Source of the DNA: Akkermansiaceae bacterium
Lineage (GTDB): Bacteria > Verrucomicrobiota > Verrucomicrobiia > Verrucomicrobiales > Akkermansiaceae
Length of the DNA: 7,163 nt
Assembly: GCA_011524615.1 (NCBI GenBank)
Contig: WTJZ01000016.1
Location: 1 to 7,163 of the forward strand
Direction of reading: 5' to 3'
Shown: positions 1-6,484 of the stretch, one piece after another
Layout: every line of letters starts with the position of its first letter
Position numbering within the stretch: the stretch's first letter is position 1
Position numbers and translations under genes: made by a program
The notes under the pieces: generated by a model
Database searches by the model: none
What the model was told of the DNA's origin: nothing
What the model saw: only the letters and a program-made list of their open reading frames with translations

Positions 1-54
1 GTGCTGGTGCTGGTGCTGGTGCTGGTGCTGGTGCTGGTGCTGGTGCTGGTGCTG
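1..54 (-). repeat. Hexanucleotide tandem repeat coding (Ala-Pro)n in the DnaX linker
   Basis: Nine perfect GTGCTG units on the plus strand, read on the minus strand as alternating GCA and CCA codons (Ala-Pro) in the dnaX frame. The array starts right after the residues VES and is still running at the window edge, so its full length is unknown. The units are identical at the nucleotide level, not only at the protein level, which points to slippage-prone expansion. Any change in copy number keeps the reading frame and would only alter linker length between the clamp-loader part and the tau C-terminal part. Ala/Pro-rich linkers in this region are common in DnaX. Confidence 0.95.
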
Positions 55-1213
55 ACTCGACTTGCCCCAGAGGGGTGTCCTGAGGCAGCTTCGCCAGAGT
101 ACGTACTAGGTCATCAATACTGACTTCACCTAACGTTTGAATCGCCCGAATCAGTGCGATCTCGAGGTGTAGGGCCTTATCAGAAGACCAGCGGATCTTA
201 GCCTCGGACTCTGCCATGAGGTCTAGTATAGAGAGTAATCTCTCGGAAGAGAGAGGCACGGCAAGAGACTTGAGGTCTTCCCAGAGTGCTTCTGGCAGAC
301 TAGGAGCCTTCGCATCTGGTTGCACCTTAGCGATGAGTAGGGCTCTCACGGTTTGGATCAGCTCCCCGAGTAACTGCGAGAGGTCCTTACCTAGAGAATG
401 TTGGCTCTGGATCGCCTGGAGAGCACTGACATTATCCTTACGCAGGACCGCTCCTAGGATCTGATGAACTGTCTCTCCAGAGGTAAAGCCGAAGATCTCA
501 CGGACATGCTCTGACGTAATCTCATTACCACAGAAGGCCACCAACTGGTCGAGCATAGAGAGCGCATCTCGCATCCCTCCGTCCGCTCCCTTGGCAATCG
601 CCCAAGCAGCTTCCTGCTCGATCGTCACTCCTTCTGTAGCGCCTACGGACATCAAATGATTCGCAATAATATCCGCTGGGATAGGACGTAGATCGAAACG
701 CTGACAACGGGAAATAATGGTAGGAAGAATCTTATGCGCTTCCGTAGTAGCGAAGATAAACTTAACATGAGGAGGAGGCTCCTCTAGAGTCTTTAGGAGA
801 GCATTAAAGGCTGCAGACGAGAGCATATGAACCTCATCGATGTAGATAATCTTATATCGGCACTTGGCAGGGGCAAACTTGACCGTCTCACGGAGTTCAC
901 GCACCTGTTCTACCCCATTATTAGAAGCACCATCGATCTCAAGAACATCGAGCGAACGACCCTCAGCGATCTCAGTACAGATGTCTTCATTTGGATCAAA
1001 GTCGATGGATGGACCATTTGAGCAGTTGAGCGCCTTAGCAAAGATTCGAGAAGTCGTCGTCTTACCAGTTCCGCGAGGTCCGACGAAGAGATAGGCATGT
1101 GCGAGCCGGTCTTGCGCAATCGCATTGGCCAGTGTCTTGACAACATGGTCTTGTCCAAGAACATCCTTAAAGGTCTCTGGGCGGTATTTTCTAGCAAAGA
1201 CTAAGTAACTCAC
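1..1213 (-). CDS. dnaX: DNA polymerase III subunit tau/gamma, 5' part (3' end outside window)
   Basis: This is the AAA+ clamp-loader subunit of the replicative polymerase, which loads the sliding clamp with delta and delta-prime; tau also tethers polymerase cores. Translation from GTG at 1213 gives MSYLVFARKYRPETFKDVLG, a canonical DnaX N-terminus, with an in-frame TAA five codons upstream fixing the start. The 404 codons present show Walker A GPRGTGKT (45-52), Walker B IDEVHM (125-130), the SRC arginine-finger motif (R169) and sensor 2 GMRDALS (R215), all at E. coli-like positions. The zinc module is altered: residues 64, 73, 76 and 79 read C, D, E, C instead of four cysteines. Domain III helices follow to about residue 380, then an Ala-Pro linker from residue 388 to the window edge. 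No A-rich slippery frameshift site is visible in this part. The gene follows the protease gene by 76 bp on the same strand. Identity is very secure; the tau C-terminal domain is not in view. Confidence 0.97.
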   Translation of the reverse strand, partial: MSYLVFARKYRPETFKDVLGQDHVVKTLANAIAQDRLAHAYLFVGPRGTGKTTTSRIFAKALNCSNGPSIDFDPNEDICTEIAEGRSLDVLEIDGASNNGVEQVRELRETVKFAPAKCRYKIIYIDEVHMLSSAAFNALLKTLEEPPPHVKFIFATTEAHKILPTIISRCQRFDLRPIPADIIANHLMSVGATEGVTIEQEAAWAIAKGADGGMRDALSMLDQLVAFCGNEITSEHVREIFGFTSGETVHQILGAVLRKDNVSALQAIQSQHSLGKDLSQLLGELIQTVRALLIAKVQPDAKAPSLPEALWEDLKSLAVPLSSERLLSILDLMAESEAKIRWSSDKALHLEIALIRAIQTLGEVSIDDLVRTLAKLPQDTPLGQVESAPAPAPAPAPAPAPAPA

Positions 1214-1222
1214 GTCCTCACG

Positions 1223-1269
1223 TTAATACATGGATGGGGCAGATAGGCAGAACTTTTTTCGCCTTTTTT
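1223..1269 (-). promoter_or_regulatory. Possible dnaX promoter with phased A-tracts
   Basis: Reading toward dnaX, two A6 tracts (1264-1269 and 1254-1259) are spaced one helical turn apart, a pattern that bends DNA. They lie upstream of a TATTAA hexamer (1228-1223) that could be a -10 element. The sequence about 17 bases upstream of it (near TTCTGC) is only a poor -35 match. If this is real, transcription would begin within a few bases of the GTG at 1213, giving a leaderless or nearly leaderless dnaX mRNA. Alternatively dnaX is reached by read-through from the protease gene, since no terminator is visible between them. This is inference from short motifs. Confidence 0.25.
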
Positions 1270-1289
1270 CCTACTGGTACATGTCGACC

Positions 1290-2150
1290 TCAATCAGCGA
1301 GGCGCTCCAGAATAGCACTCGCAGGCACCGTGCGCTCAAAGATCTTAGTCGCATAACGATCGAGCGCCTCTCCTCTCTTACCTGCATTCCCGTACTCGGG
1401 CCAGATATGGCTCACCATCCCCACGAGCTCTCCGTGATCATTAAAGATTCCACCCCCACTAGAACCCGTCACATAGCCGAGCTCGGTATACATCCATACG
1501 ACCCTCGGCTTATACCCAGGTGCCGTACTCTTCCCCTCCTTATAACCACTGATATATCCCTGATGATAGAAGTAATGGTGATGCTGAGGGTGTGAGACCA
1601 GATGTACTCGCTCACCGACAGCGCTGGTCGCGATAGGGTAACTCGGGATCGTCACCTGCGGTGGCAATGCTACCTTAAACACCGCAAAGTCATGCGCAGG
1701 ATCTGCCACTAAGATCTCAGTTAGAGGGTACATCTCCCAATCTGAGCTAATCACCATGAGTCCCTCCTCTACCTTATGCTCTAATACATGAAAATTCGTT
1801 ACAAACACCCCCTCACCTCCGATCGCCGTCGCCGTCGCCGTACTGAGACTCCACTGCTCCACACCGTCACGCTTGTACGGTTTAGCGACCACATATGTAC
1901 GCGCCTTCCCATATGTATACGGCTCTATTTGTGAAGACGGCTCCGACATCTCTATTGTCACCTGCTGACGCTCGACAGCCCGATCCAGAGCCTGAAAATA
2001 AGCCTCCCCCTTGAGAGCCTGAGACTCCTGCAGTGTCTGCGAGATCTGCTTTACCATCTGAGCGCTATGGAGCCGTTCACCAGAGAACAGAAATGGGTCA
2101 GCCGCGCAAATCGCCTGAAGCAACAGCGCTATCATGCATAAGGCTCTCAT
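1290..2150 (-). CDS. Exported trypsin-like serine protease
   Basis: A 286-residue protein, counted from ATG at 2150. The first ~17 residues (MRALCMIALLLQAICAA) form a Sec signal peptide with a likely AXA-type cleavage site, so the enzyme should act in the periplasm or outside. After a helical stretch (about 25-65), a chymotrypsin-fold domain carries a full catalytic triad: H121 in TNFHVLEH, D154 in DPAHDFAVFKV and S231 in TGSSGGGIF, with a further GELVGMVSH strand. This matches the Trypsin_2/S1-type arrangement seen in HtrA-like proteases, but there is no PDZ domain after it. An unusual histidine cluster (SHPQHHHYFYHQGY, about 186-199) sits in the loop between Asp and Ser. The start overlaps the upstream stop as TGATG; a GTG one codon earlier (2153) is the alternative. 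Its substrate is unknown; location suggests a role with the secretin. The family call is firm, the role is inferred. Confidence 0.85.
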   Translation of the reverse strand: MRALCMIALLLQAICAADPFLFSGERLHSAQMVKQISQTLQESQALKGEAYFQALDRAVERQQVTIEMSEPSSQIEPYTYGKARTYVVAKPYKRDGVEQWSLSTATATAIGGEGVFVTNFHVLEHKVEEGLMVISSDWEMYPLTEILVADPAHDFAVFKVALPPQVTIPSYPIATSAVGERVHLVSHPQHHHYFYHQGYISGYKEGKSTAPGYKPRVVWMYTELGYVTGSSGGGIFNDHGELVGMVSHIWPEYGNAGKRGEALDRYATKIFERTVPASAILERLAD

Positions 2151-2152
2151 CA
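2148..2152 (-). promoter_or_regulatory. TGATG stop/start junction (AsmA-like to protease)
   Basis: The TGA that ends the AsmA-like gene (2152-2150) shares one base with the ATG of the protease gene (2150-2148). No Shine-Dalgarno-like purine run lies at proper spacing, so the protease is likely translated by re-initiation or coupling. The same five-base arrangement occurs at the other junction of this unit, which supports ATG 2150 over GTG 2153 as the start. Confidence 0.7.
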
Positions 2153-3586
2153 CTCTAGGGCGTCAGCTGTCTCGTTAAAGACCTCTAAGAAGTTATCCTT
2201 TGGCTGATATGCCGTCCCTGATAGCTTCACGTCATACCATGAAAACCCTTCTCCCAAGTTTAACGTCTCATGGTCCATCTCAGGATAGGCTTTGACAATC
2301 CGACCTAGTGGGATACCGACCTGCAGGTCACCACTAAGCTTACCATTCATATCTACCTTAAAGTTCCCCATCACGCACGCCTTGTACCTGTTCAGGATGC
2401 GTAGATCTGATAGCTCGTAACCCTCTTTAGAGATATTGAGAGTCGCCCGTGATACATTCTTGAAGAGAATATTATCTACATCGGTATCTCCAAAGATAAT
2501 CGCCAATGAGCGGATGAAACGGAAGTTTCTCAACTCGATCCCAGTACTACTGACATCAAGCTGATTTTGTAAGCTGAAGTCCCCGTCCTCAATAACCAAA
2601 CTACCTGAAGAAGAATCCGCCCCCCCTCTCACGAGCTTACCAAAGTGCTGATCTAGGTTACCTAACTCCATATTTCTGAGCTCTGAACTCAGACGAGACT
2701 CAGCTTGCCCCCCCTTATAGTAATCCCCAGAGAGATTAATATACGAGGATTGCTCATTCTGTAACTTGAGAGACTTGACCTCTATGTGGTCAGGGTGATC
2801 GATCACTACCGCTGAGAGGAGACGATTAGGTAAAACCTTAAGGTTCTTGATCACACCGTCTCTGAAAATCAGTTGCGCGACTCCATCCTCAGACTTAATG
2901 ATTTTAGCACTCCCTCCTGAGAGCTTTAGGGCTCTGGGGCCTTGTCCTAGTGAGAACTCTACCTCCGAGATTTTTAATGCCTCATGACTAAAGGGAATCG
3001 ATGCAGCAACCTCCTCTGAGGCCTCTCTCACTACTGAACCAGGCTGACGTAGTAGCCTGAAACTCCCCTTCTTAGCTCGCGCTTCATCGCCATAGAGCGA
3101 CTTAAAGAGGATACTCTCGAACTTCAACGGAACCATCACATCCCGTAGCGTAATATCGTAGGTGAATTCCGCATCCTCGTAACTATCAAGATCGATAGAA
3201 TCCAAACGAACCTGAGTTGGCCCCACTACATAAGACTTCAAGGTCGTCTGCATCCCTATCTTCTCAGAGACTGCTGCCTGTAGCGGCAGGATGTGATCTG
3301 GGCTGTTATAATATGCTAAACGTACCCCATAGTAAGCCGCCAAGCCTATCCCAACTATCACAAGTACGACGAACGCCTTGATAAAGAACTTCAGAATAAA
3401 CGTCTCATGATCTCCTGACACGATTTTAGTCGTGTCATTCTCATTGACCCGCTTACGCTTCTTTACCTTGACCACCTTAGAGCCGTCCTCACGTGTGATG
3501 ACCTCCCTGGTTTCACTAGGCTTGCTAGCTGAGGATGAGAGGAGAACTTCTTCTGACGTAAGTTGGGGCTTGTCTTTAGGTGGCAT
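2150..3586 (-). CDS. Single-pass inner-membrane protein with AsmA-like periplasmic region
   Basis: A 478-residue protein I do not recognise by name. A hydrophilic N-terminal tail of about 60 residues ends in a basic patch (KVKKRKR, 40-46), followed by one strong membrane helix (about 66-88), so the tail is probably cytoplasmic and the large C-terminal region periplasmic. That region is rich in short alternating strands with patterns typical of AsmA-like proteins: GSLVIEDGDFSLQNQ (328-342), an ATLNISKEGYELSDLRI strand pair (381-397), GNFKVDMNGKLSGDLQVGIP (407-426) and a late LSGTAYQPKDNFLEVF segment (455-470). AsmA-like proteins are bitopic envelope proteins linked to lipid or envelope homeostasis; T2SS GspN has a related fold. 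It sits between the secretin and the protease with one-base overlaps at both ends, so a part in secretin assembly or a trans-envelope link is plausible but inferred. ATG at 3586 is the natural start. Confidence 0.6.
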   Translation of the reverse strand: MPPKDKPQLTSEEVLLSSSASKPSETREVITREDGSKVVKVKKRKRVNENDTTKIVSGDHETFILKFFIKAFVVLVIVGIGLAAYYGVRLAYYNSPDHILPLQAAVSEKIGMQTTLKSYVVGPTQVRLDSIDLDSYEDAEFTYDITLRDVMVPLKFESILFKSLYGDEARAKKGSFRLLRQPGSVVREASEEVAASIPFSHEALKISEVEFSLGQGPRALKLSGGSAKIIKSEDGVAQLIFRDGVIKNLKVLPNRLLSAVVIDHPDHIEVKSLKLQNEQSSYINLSGDYYKGGQAESRLSSELRNMELGNLDQHFGKLVRGGADSSSGSLVIEDGDFSLQNQLDVSSTGIELRNFRFIRSLAIIFGDTDVDNILFKNVSRATLNISKEGYELSDLRILNRYKACVMGNFKVDMNGKLSGDLQVGIPLGRIVKAYPEMDHETLNLGEGFSWYDVKLSGTAYQPKDNFLEVFNETADALE

Positions 3587-3588
3587 CA
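3584..3588 (-). promoter_or_regulatory. TGATG stop/start junction (secretin to AsmA-like)
   Basis: The TGA ending the secretin gene (3588-3586) shares one base with the ATG of the AsmA-like gene (3586-3584). The preceding bases (CTCATCCACTAACTG) hold no purine-rich ribosome binding site, so translation of the second gene should depend on ribosomes finishing the secretin. This is the main evidence that the genes form one operon. Confidence 0.75.
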
Positions 3589-6330
3589 GTTAGTGGATGA
3601 GAGTGTTTCTCCTGTTGGACTAATGATTTTTGCCGTAATTGCAATAATAACTTGCTCGTTAACTGTATATTCTCCCTTACTCTCGAAGAGCTTACCGAGA
3701 AAAGGTAGATCACCCAAAATCGGCGTCGAGTCATTCAGCGGCGCCTTATATGACTTCATCAGCCCCCCTAAGATGAGCGTCGCACCATTATGTACGGATG
3801 CACTCACCTCAGAATTCACGGTAGAGAACACCGGCATGACGATCTTGTTGTCAGAGGCTTCCGCCACACTCTCGGTAATCACTACCTCAATCTCTTCAGG
3901 ATCCTCACCTGAGAGCGAATAAGTCGTTACATTATTATTGTTAAAGTTTTGCGTAGGATCAGCGATCAAATTTCCGTCCTCATCCACGGTAAAACCTGCT
4001 GCCGCGAGCCTGATTGCTTCCGCAGTCAAGTCATCGCTATTAAGCCAATCTTCATCAAAAACAATAGAGGTGTTCACCGCACTAAGAGTCGTACCATAAT
4101 CGATCAAACCATCGAGCTCTCGGTTCACTGAGCGGATAGAGATATCGATCGTCTGCTGGTTATCACCAATTGTGGGCAGAATCTCAAATTCAGACCCTAA
4201 GATGACCGTCTCGAATGACGTCGGATGCGCTGGGGTCACGGCCGAAGTAGACGCGAAGAAATTATTCGTACCAATCCTTAGTTGTGAAATAAATAAGTTC
4301 TGGTCGAACGTCACCGTATACCCGTCCGTTGTGAGTGTAGCATTCGGGTTCGTCGTCTGGGTGATAAAGTTAGTCAACTCACGTGACCCTCCATCCGACA
4401 TCTCTGGTGGATCATACTCTACAGGGTAGGTAAACTCCTGACCTAAGACCACATTAGATGATTGCCCCGAACCAATCACGATAGATGGTTGAGCAATAAA
4501 GTCTGTCCCTTTCTTCTGTACCAAACCTCTTAACATCGTATTCAGCGTACCATCTAGTACCGCACCAGATACTGATAAGACTCCTGGTGCAGGAGCAGTA
4601 CTGCCTAATAACTCGGAAGGCGTTACAGATCCAGCGATCAGCCATGAACCAACATCAGTAGGATCCAAGGAGCGAGCTACTGGGTCATATCGAGTAAAGG
4701 CATTATCTAACCCTGCCTTCGTTCTATTAATGACACTATCAATATTGTTCTCAACGTAGGCATAATCTCCGGTACGGTTCCCAGCGGTAATAGGGTTCCC
4801 TCCCATATCGACGGCGATATCACTACCATTGCCAACGACTCCGCCACTGAGAGCCAAGCCGTCATCTAATGCTCCTACTAGAGTATCCTCGATCGACCAA
4901 TCGACCGCGATCTCCTCATGATCATTTTGCTGGACCTTAATCACCTTAATATCCAGCTGGATCATCTTAGGCTCCTTCTCTGAGAAACTTGCCACAATGT
5001 TGGAAACGATGTGATGCTCTTGTTCTGTATTCTTCACCACAAGTGTTCCGGTTGCAGGTAACATCGATGCGGTGCTCCCTGGACCAAATGTAACGCCCAT
5101 GCTCTCCAGCAATTCACGTGCAGACTTCCTCTTGAGAGTTAAACTTGATGACTCCTGCACAGGAGCAAAAGGGTCGCTACTCTCCTGCCCGCCCTGATCC
5201 GAGCCGTAGGTCAAAAATTCAGGCGAAACACTATAAGTACGCACGATCAAATCTCCATCCTGTACCTGAACTGGGAGGAAGACTAAGGCATATGGAGTCG
5301 TCTGATGATACAGACCTAGCATCTCACATACATTCTCTACTACAACGCGAGCGGGCACATTAGTCAGACTGAGATTAACCGTCTTGCTACTATACTCCGA
5401 TCCCGACGGAATCTTGCTCACACATTGGATTCCTCGACTAGCAGGATCTAAGTCGATAAAGTCAAACTCCTTAGACTTAATTCTAATAAAGTCCATCACG
5501 TCTGTAATCGTTGCCTCCTCGAAGTCCACTCGAGGAAAAATAATCGCATCGAGCTTCGATACGAGCGATTGACGTTTGGCTCCTTCTAACTCATTCACCT
5601 GAGTCAAGATCTCCTGCGAGACCTCTGCTTGGTTCTTGCGAGGCTTATCACTCCATGCCGCGTCTACCTGTGCGAGTAAGTTCGCACGCATGCTGTCATA
5701 GGCTACTTCTGCCGTTTCGGAGAGTTCCTTTTCGATTCGCTCTAGTGCACGTGTCGCAGCCTTATTGTAGGGGTCTACTTTCAGAATATTATAGTACTGC
5801 GCTCTCGCTTCGTCATATCGCCCTAGCTTGTAAGCGCCCTCCGCCTTATGGAACATCGATTCGACTACCTTCACGTCGAGCAAGTGAAGTGGCGTAATAG
5901 CTTGGTTCGTCTTATCTGGGTTATAGAGACGATCCTTGAGCTTGATCATCTGCTTGTTTTTCTTCAGCTCATAGGTCTGCGTGACACTTTCGTGAAGAGC
6001 CTTCGCACGAGCTAAGTTACCGCCTTCTACTAGCTGCTCCACCTCTTCCTGTGTGGTCAATATGATCCTATCAAGTAACTCTTGTATCAGAGTCTCATTC
6101 TCGTCATTACGCTCCAGCATCGTAAAGGCCTGCTCATAACGCGTACGCGCCGCCTCTAGATTAGAGTCTTCATACTCTGCATCTCCTTGCTCTAAGAACC
6201 ATGCAGCACGCTCGTGCTCTGACATTTCACTCACATTAACCGCTAGCACGGACGAAAGTGATACCACGACGCATGTCATGCTCAGCATGAGTAGCTTACA
6301 GAATCGAAAATTTAGCGCAGGTAGAATCAT
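3586..6330 (-). CDS. Secretin of the type II/III secretion and type IV pilus superfamily (Amuc_1098-like)
   Basis: Outer-membrane channel-forming secretin, 914 residues from ATG 6330. That start gives a normal signal peptide (about 1-30, core LLMLSMTCVVVSLSSVLA, no lipobox); an in-frame GTG at 6369 would add 13 residues. Order: TPR-like helices (about 38-75 and 155-198), an N0/STN-type module (about 262-352, containing IFPRVDFEEATITDVMDFIR and VPARVVVENVCEMLGL), an N1-like module (about 359-449), then the secretin core. Core motifs are GTDFIAQPSIVIGSGQ (608-623), YPVEYDPPE (635-643), DGLIDYGT (740-747), NGATLILGGLM (848-858) and PILGDLPFLGKLF (870-882), ending with the VNEQVIIAITAKII strand. 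No separate C-terminal pilotin-binding domain follows. An acidic, Asn-rich stretch (about 755-825) looks like an insertion between core strands. The layout resembles verrucomicrobial pilus secretins, but no pilM/N/O gene is alongside. The superfamily call is secure; pilus versus secretion role is open. Confidence 0.92.
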   Translation of the reverse strand: MILPALNFRFCKLLMLSMTCVVVSLSSVLAVNVSEMSEHERAAWFLEQGDAEYEDSNLEAARTRYEQAFTMLERNDENETLIQELLDRIILTTQEEVEQLVEGGNLARAKALHESVTQTYELKKNKQMIKLKDRLYNPDKTNQAITPLHLLDVKVVESMFHKAEGAYKLGRYDEARAQYYNILKVDPYNKAATRALERIEKELSETAEVAYDSMRANLLAQVDAAWSDKPRKNQAEVSQEILTQVNELEGAKRQSLVSKLDAIIFPRVDFEEATITDVMDFIRIKSKEFDFIDLDPASRGIQCVSKIPSGSEYSSKTVNLSLTNVPARVVVENVCEMLGLYHQTTPYALVFLPVQVQDGDLIVRTYSVSPEFLTYGSDQGGQESSDPFAPVQESSSLTLKRKSARELLESMGVTFGPGSTASMLPATGTLVVKNTEQEHHIVSNIVASFSEKEPKMIQLDIKVIKVQQNDHEEIAVDWSIEDTLVGALDDGLALSGGVVGNGSDIAVDMGGNPITAGNRTGDYAYVENNIDSVINRTKAGLDNAFTRYDPVARSLDPTDVGSWLIAGSVTPSELLGSTAPAPGVLSVSGAVLDGTLNTMLRGLVQKKGTDFIAQPSIVIGSGQSSNVVLGQEFTYPVEYDPPEMSDGGSRELTNFITQTTNPNATLTTDGYTVTFDQNLFISQLRIGTNNFFASTSAVTPAHPTSFETVILGSEFEILPTIGDNQQTIDISIRSVNRELDGLIDYGTTLSAVNTSIVFDEDWLNSDDLTAEAIRLAAAGFTVDEDGNLIADPTQNFNNNNVTTYSLSGEDPEEIEVVITESVAEASDNKIVMPVFSTVNSEVSASVHNGATLILGGLMKSYKAPLNDSTPILGDLPFLGKLFESKGEYTVNEQVIIAITAKIISPTGETLSSTN

Positions 6331-6415
6331 GGGTGTACGTCTTCTAAAGGAGAAAACTATCAACGTCACGTTCTATTCTACAGAAATCGACCTTTTTCAT
6401 TAAATATGCAAAAAC

Positions 6416-6428
6416 AATGCGCATTATA
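6416..6428 (-). promoter_or_regulatory. Probable promoter of the secretin operon with overlapping palindrome
   Basis: On the minus strand a perfect TATAAT (6428-6423) lies in an AT-rich stretch upstream of the secretin. It would place the transcript start near 6416 and leave a leader of about 86 bases before ATG 6330. No good -35 hexamer is seen 16-18 bases upstream. A perfect 10-bp palindrome, AATGCGCATT (6416-6425), overlaps the -10 and the predicted start site, where a repressor would block transcription; it could equally be chance. The spacing and operon position support a promoter; the operator idea is inference. Confidence 0.4.
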
Positions 6429-6460
6429 AAATAAATCGAGTCTACAAACTCTCCCTCACT

Positions 6461-6470
6461 GCCTTAAGGC
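6461..6470. repeat. Short palindrome GCCTTAAGGC in the aguA-secretin gap
   Basis: A perfect 10-bp inverted repeat without a loop lies just after the aguA stop codon. It has no following T-run in the direction of aguA, so it does not read as an intrinsic terminator. It could be a protein-binding site or chance. The remainder of the gap (6331-6484) is AT-rich and holds no gene. Confidence 0.3.
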
Positions 6471-6484
6471 CTATCATCTAATGC

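Noticed and set aside
1..54. CRISPR or non-coding satellite interpretation of the repeat
   Set aside because: Units are contiguous without spacers and are in frame with dnaX as Ala-Pro codons.
910..1197. A 95-codon minus-strand frame overlapping dnaX
   Set aside because: It is a different frame over the DnaX Walker A and zinc region. The true DnaX frame runs through the same bases with all motifs intact.
1..1213. Programmed frameshift site in dnaX for making gamma
   Set aside because: No A-rich slippery heptamer in the dnaX frame was seen within this part; any such site would have to lie beyond the window.
1244..1269. GGC...GCC followed by T6 on the plus strand as an intrinsic terminator
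   Set aside because: The stem is at most four base pairs with a 12-base loop, and no plus-strand gene ends there. In the minus direction it has no T-run.
1230..1595. A 121-codon open frame on the plus strand
   Set aside because: It lies antisense to the protease gene, which has a signal peptide and full catalytic triad. The plus-strand product shows no domain features and looks like a shadow.
3563..3922. A 119-codon plus-strand frame at the secretin/AsmA-like junction
   Set aside because: It is antisense to the conserved C-terminal secretin motifs and shows no family features or start signals.
6461..6470. Palindrome GCCTTAAGGC as the aguA terminator
   Set aside because: It has no loop and no T-tract follows in the direction of transcription.
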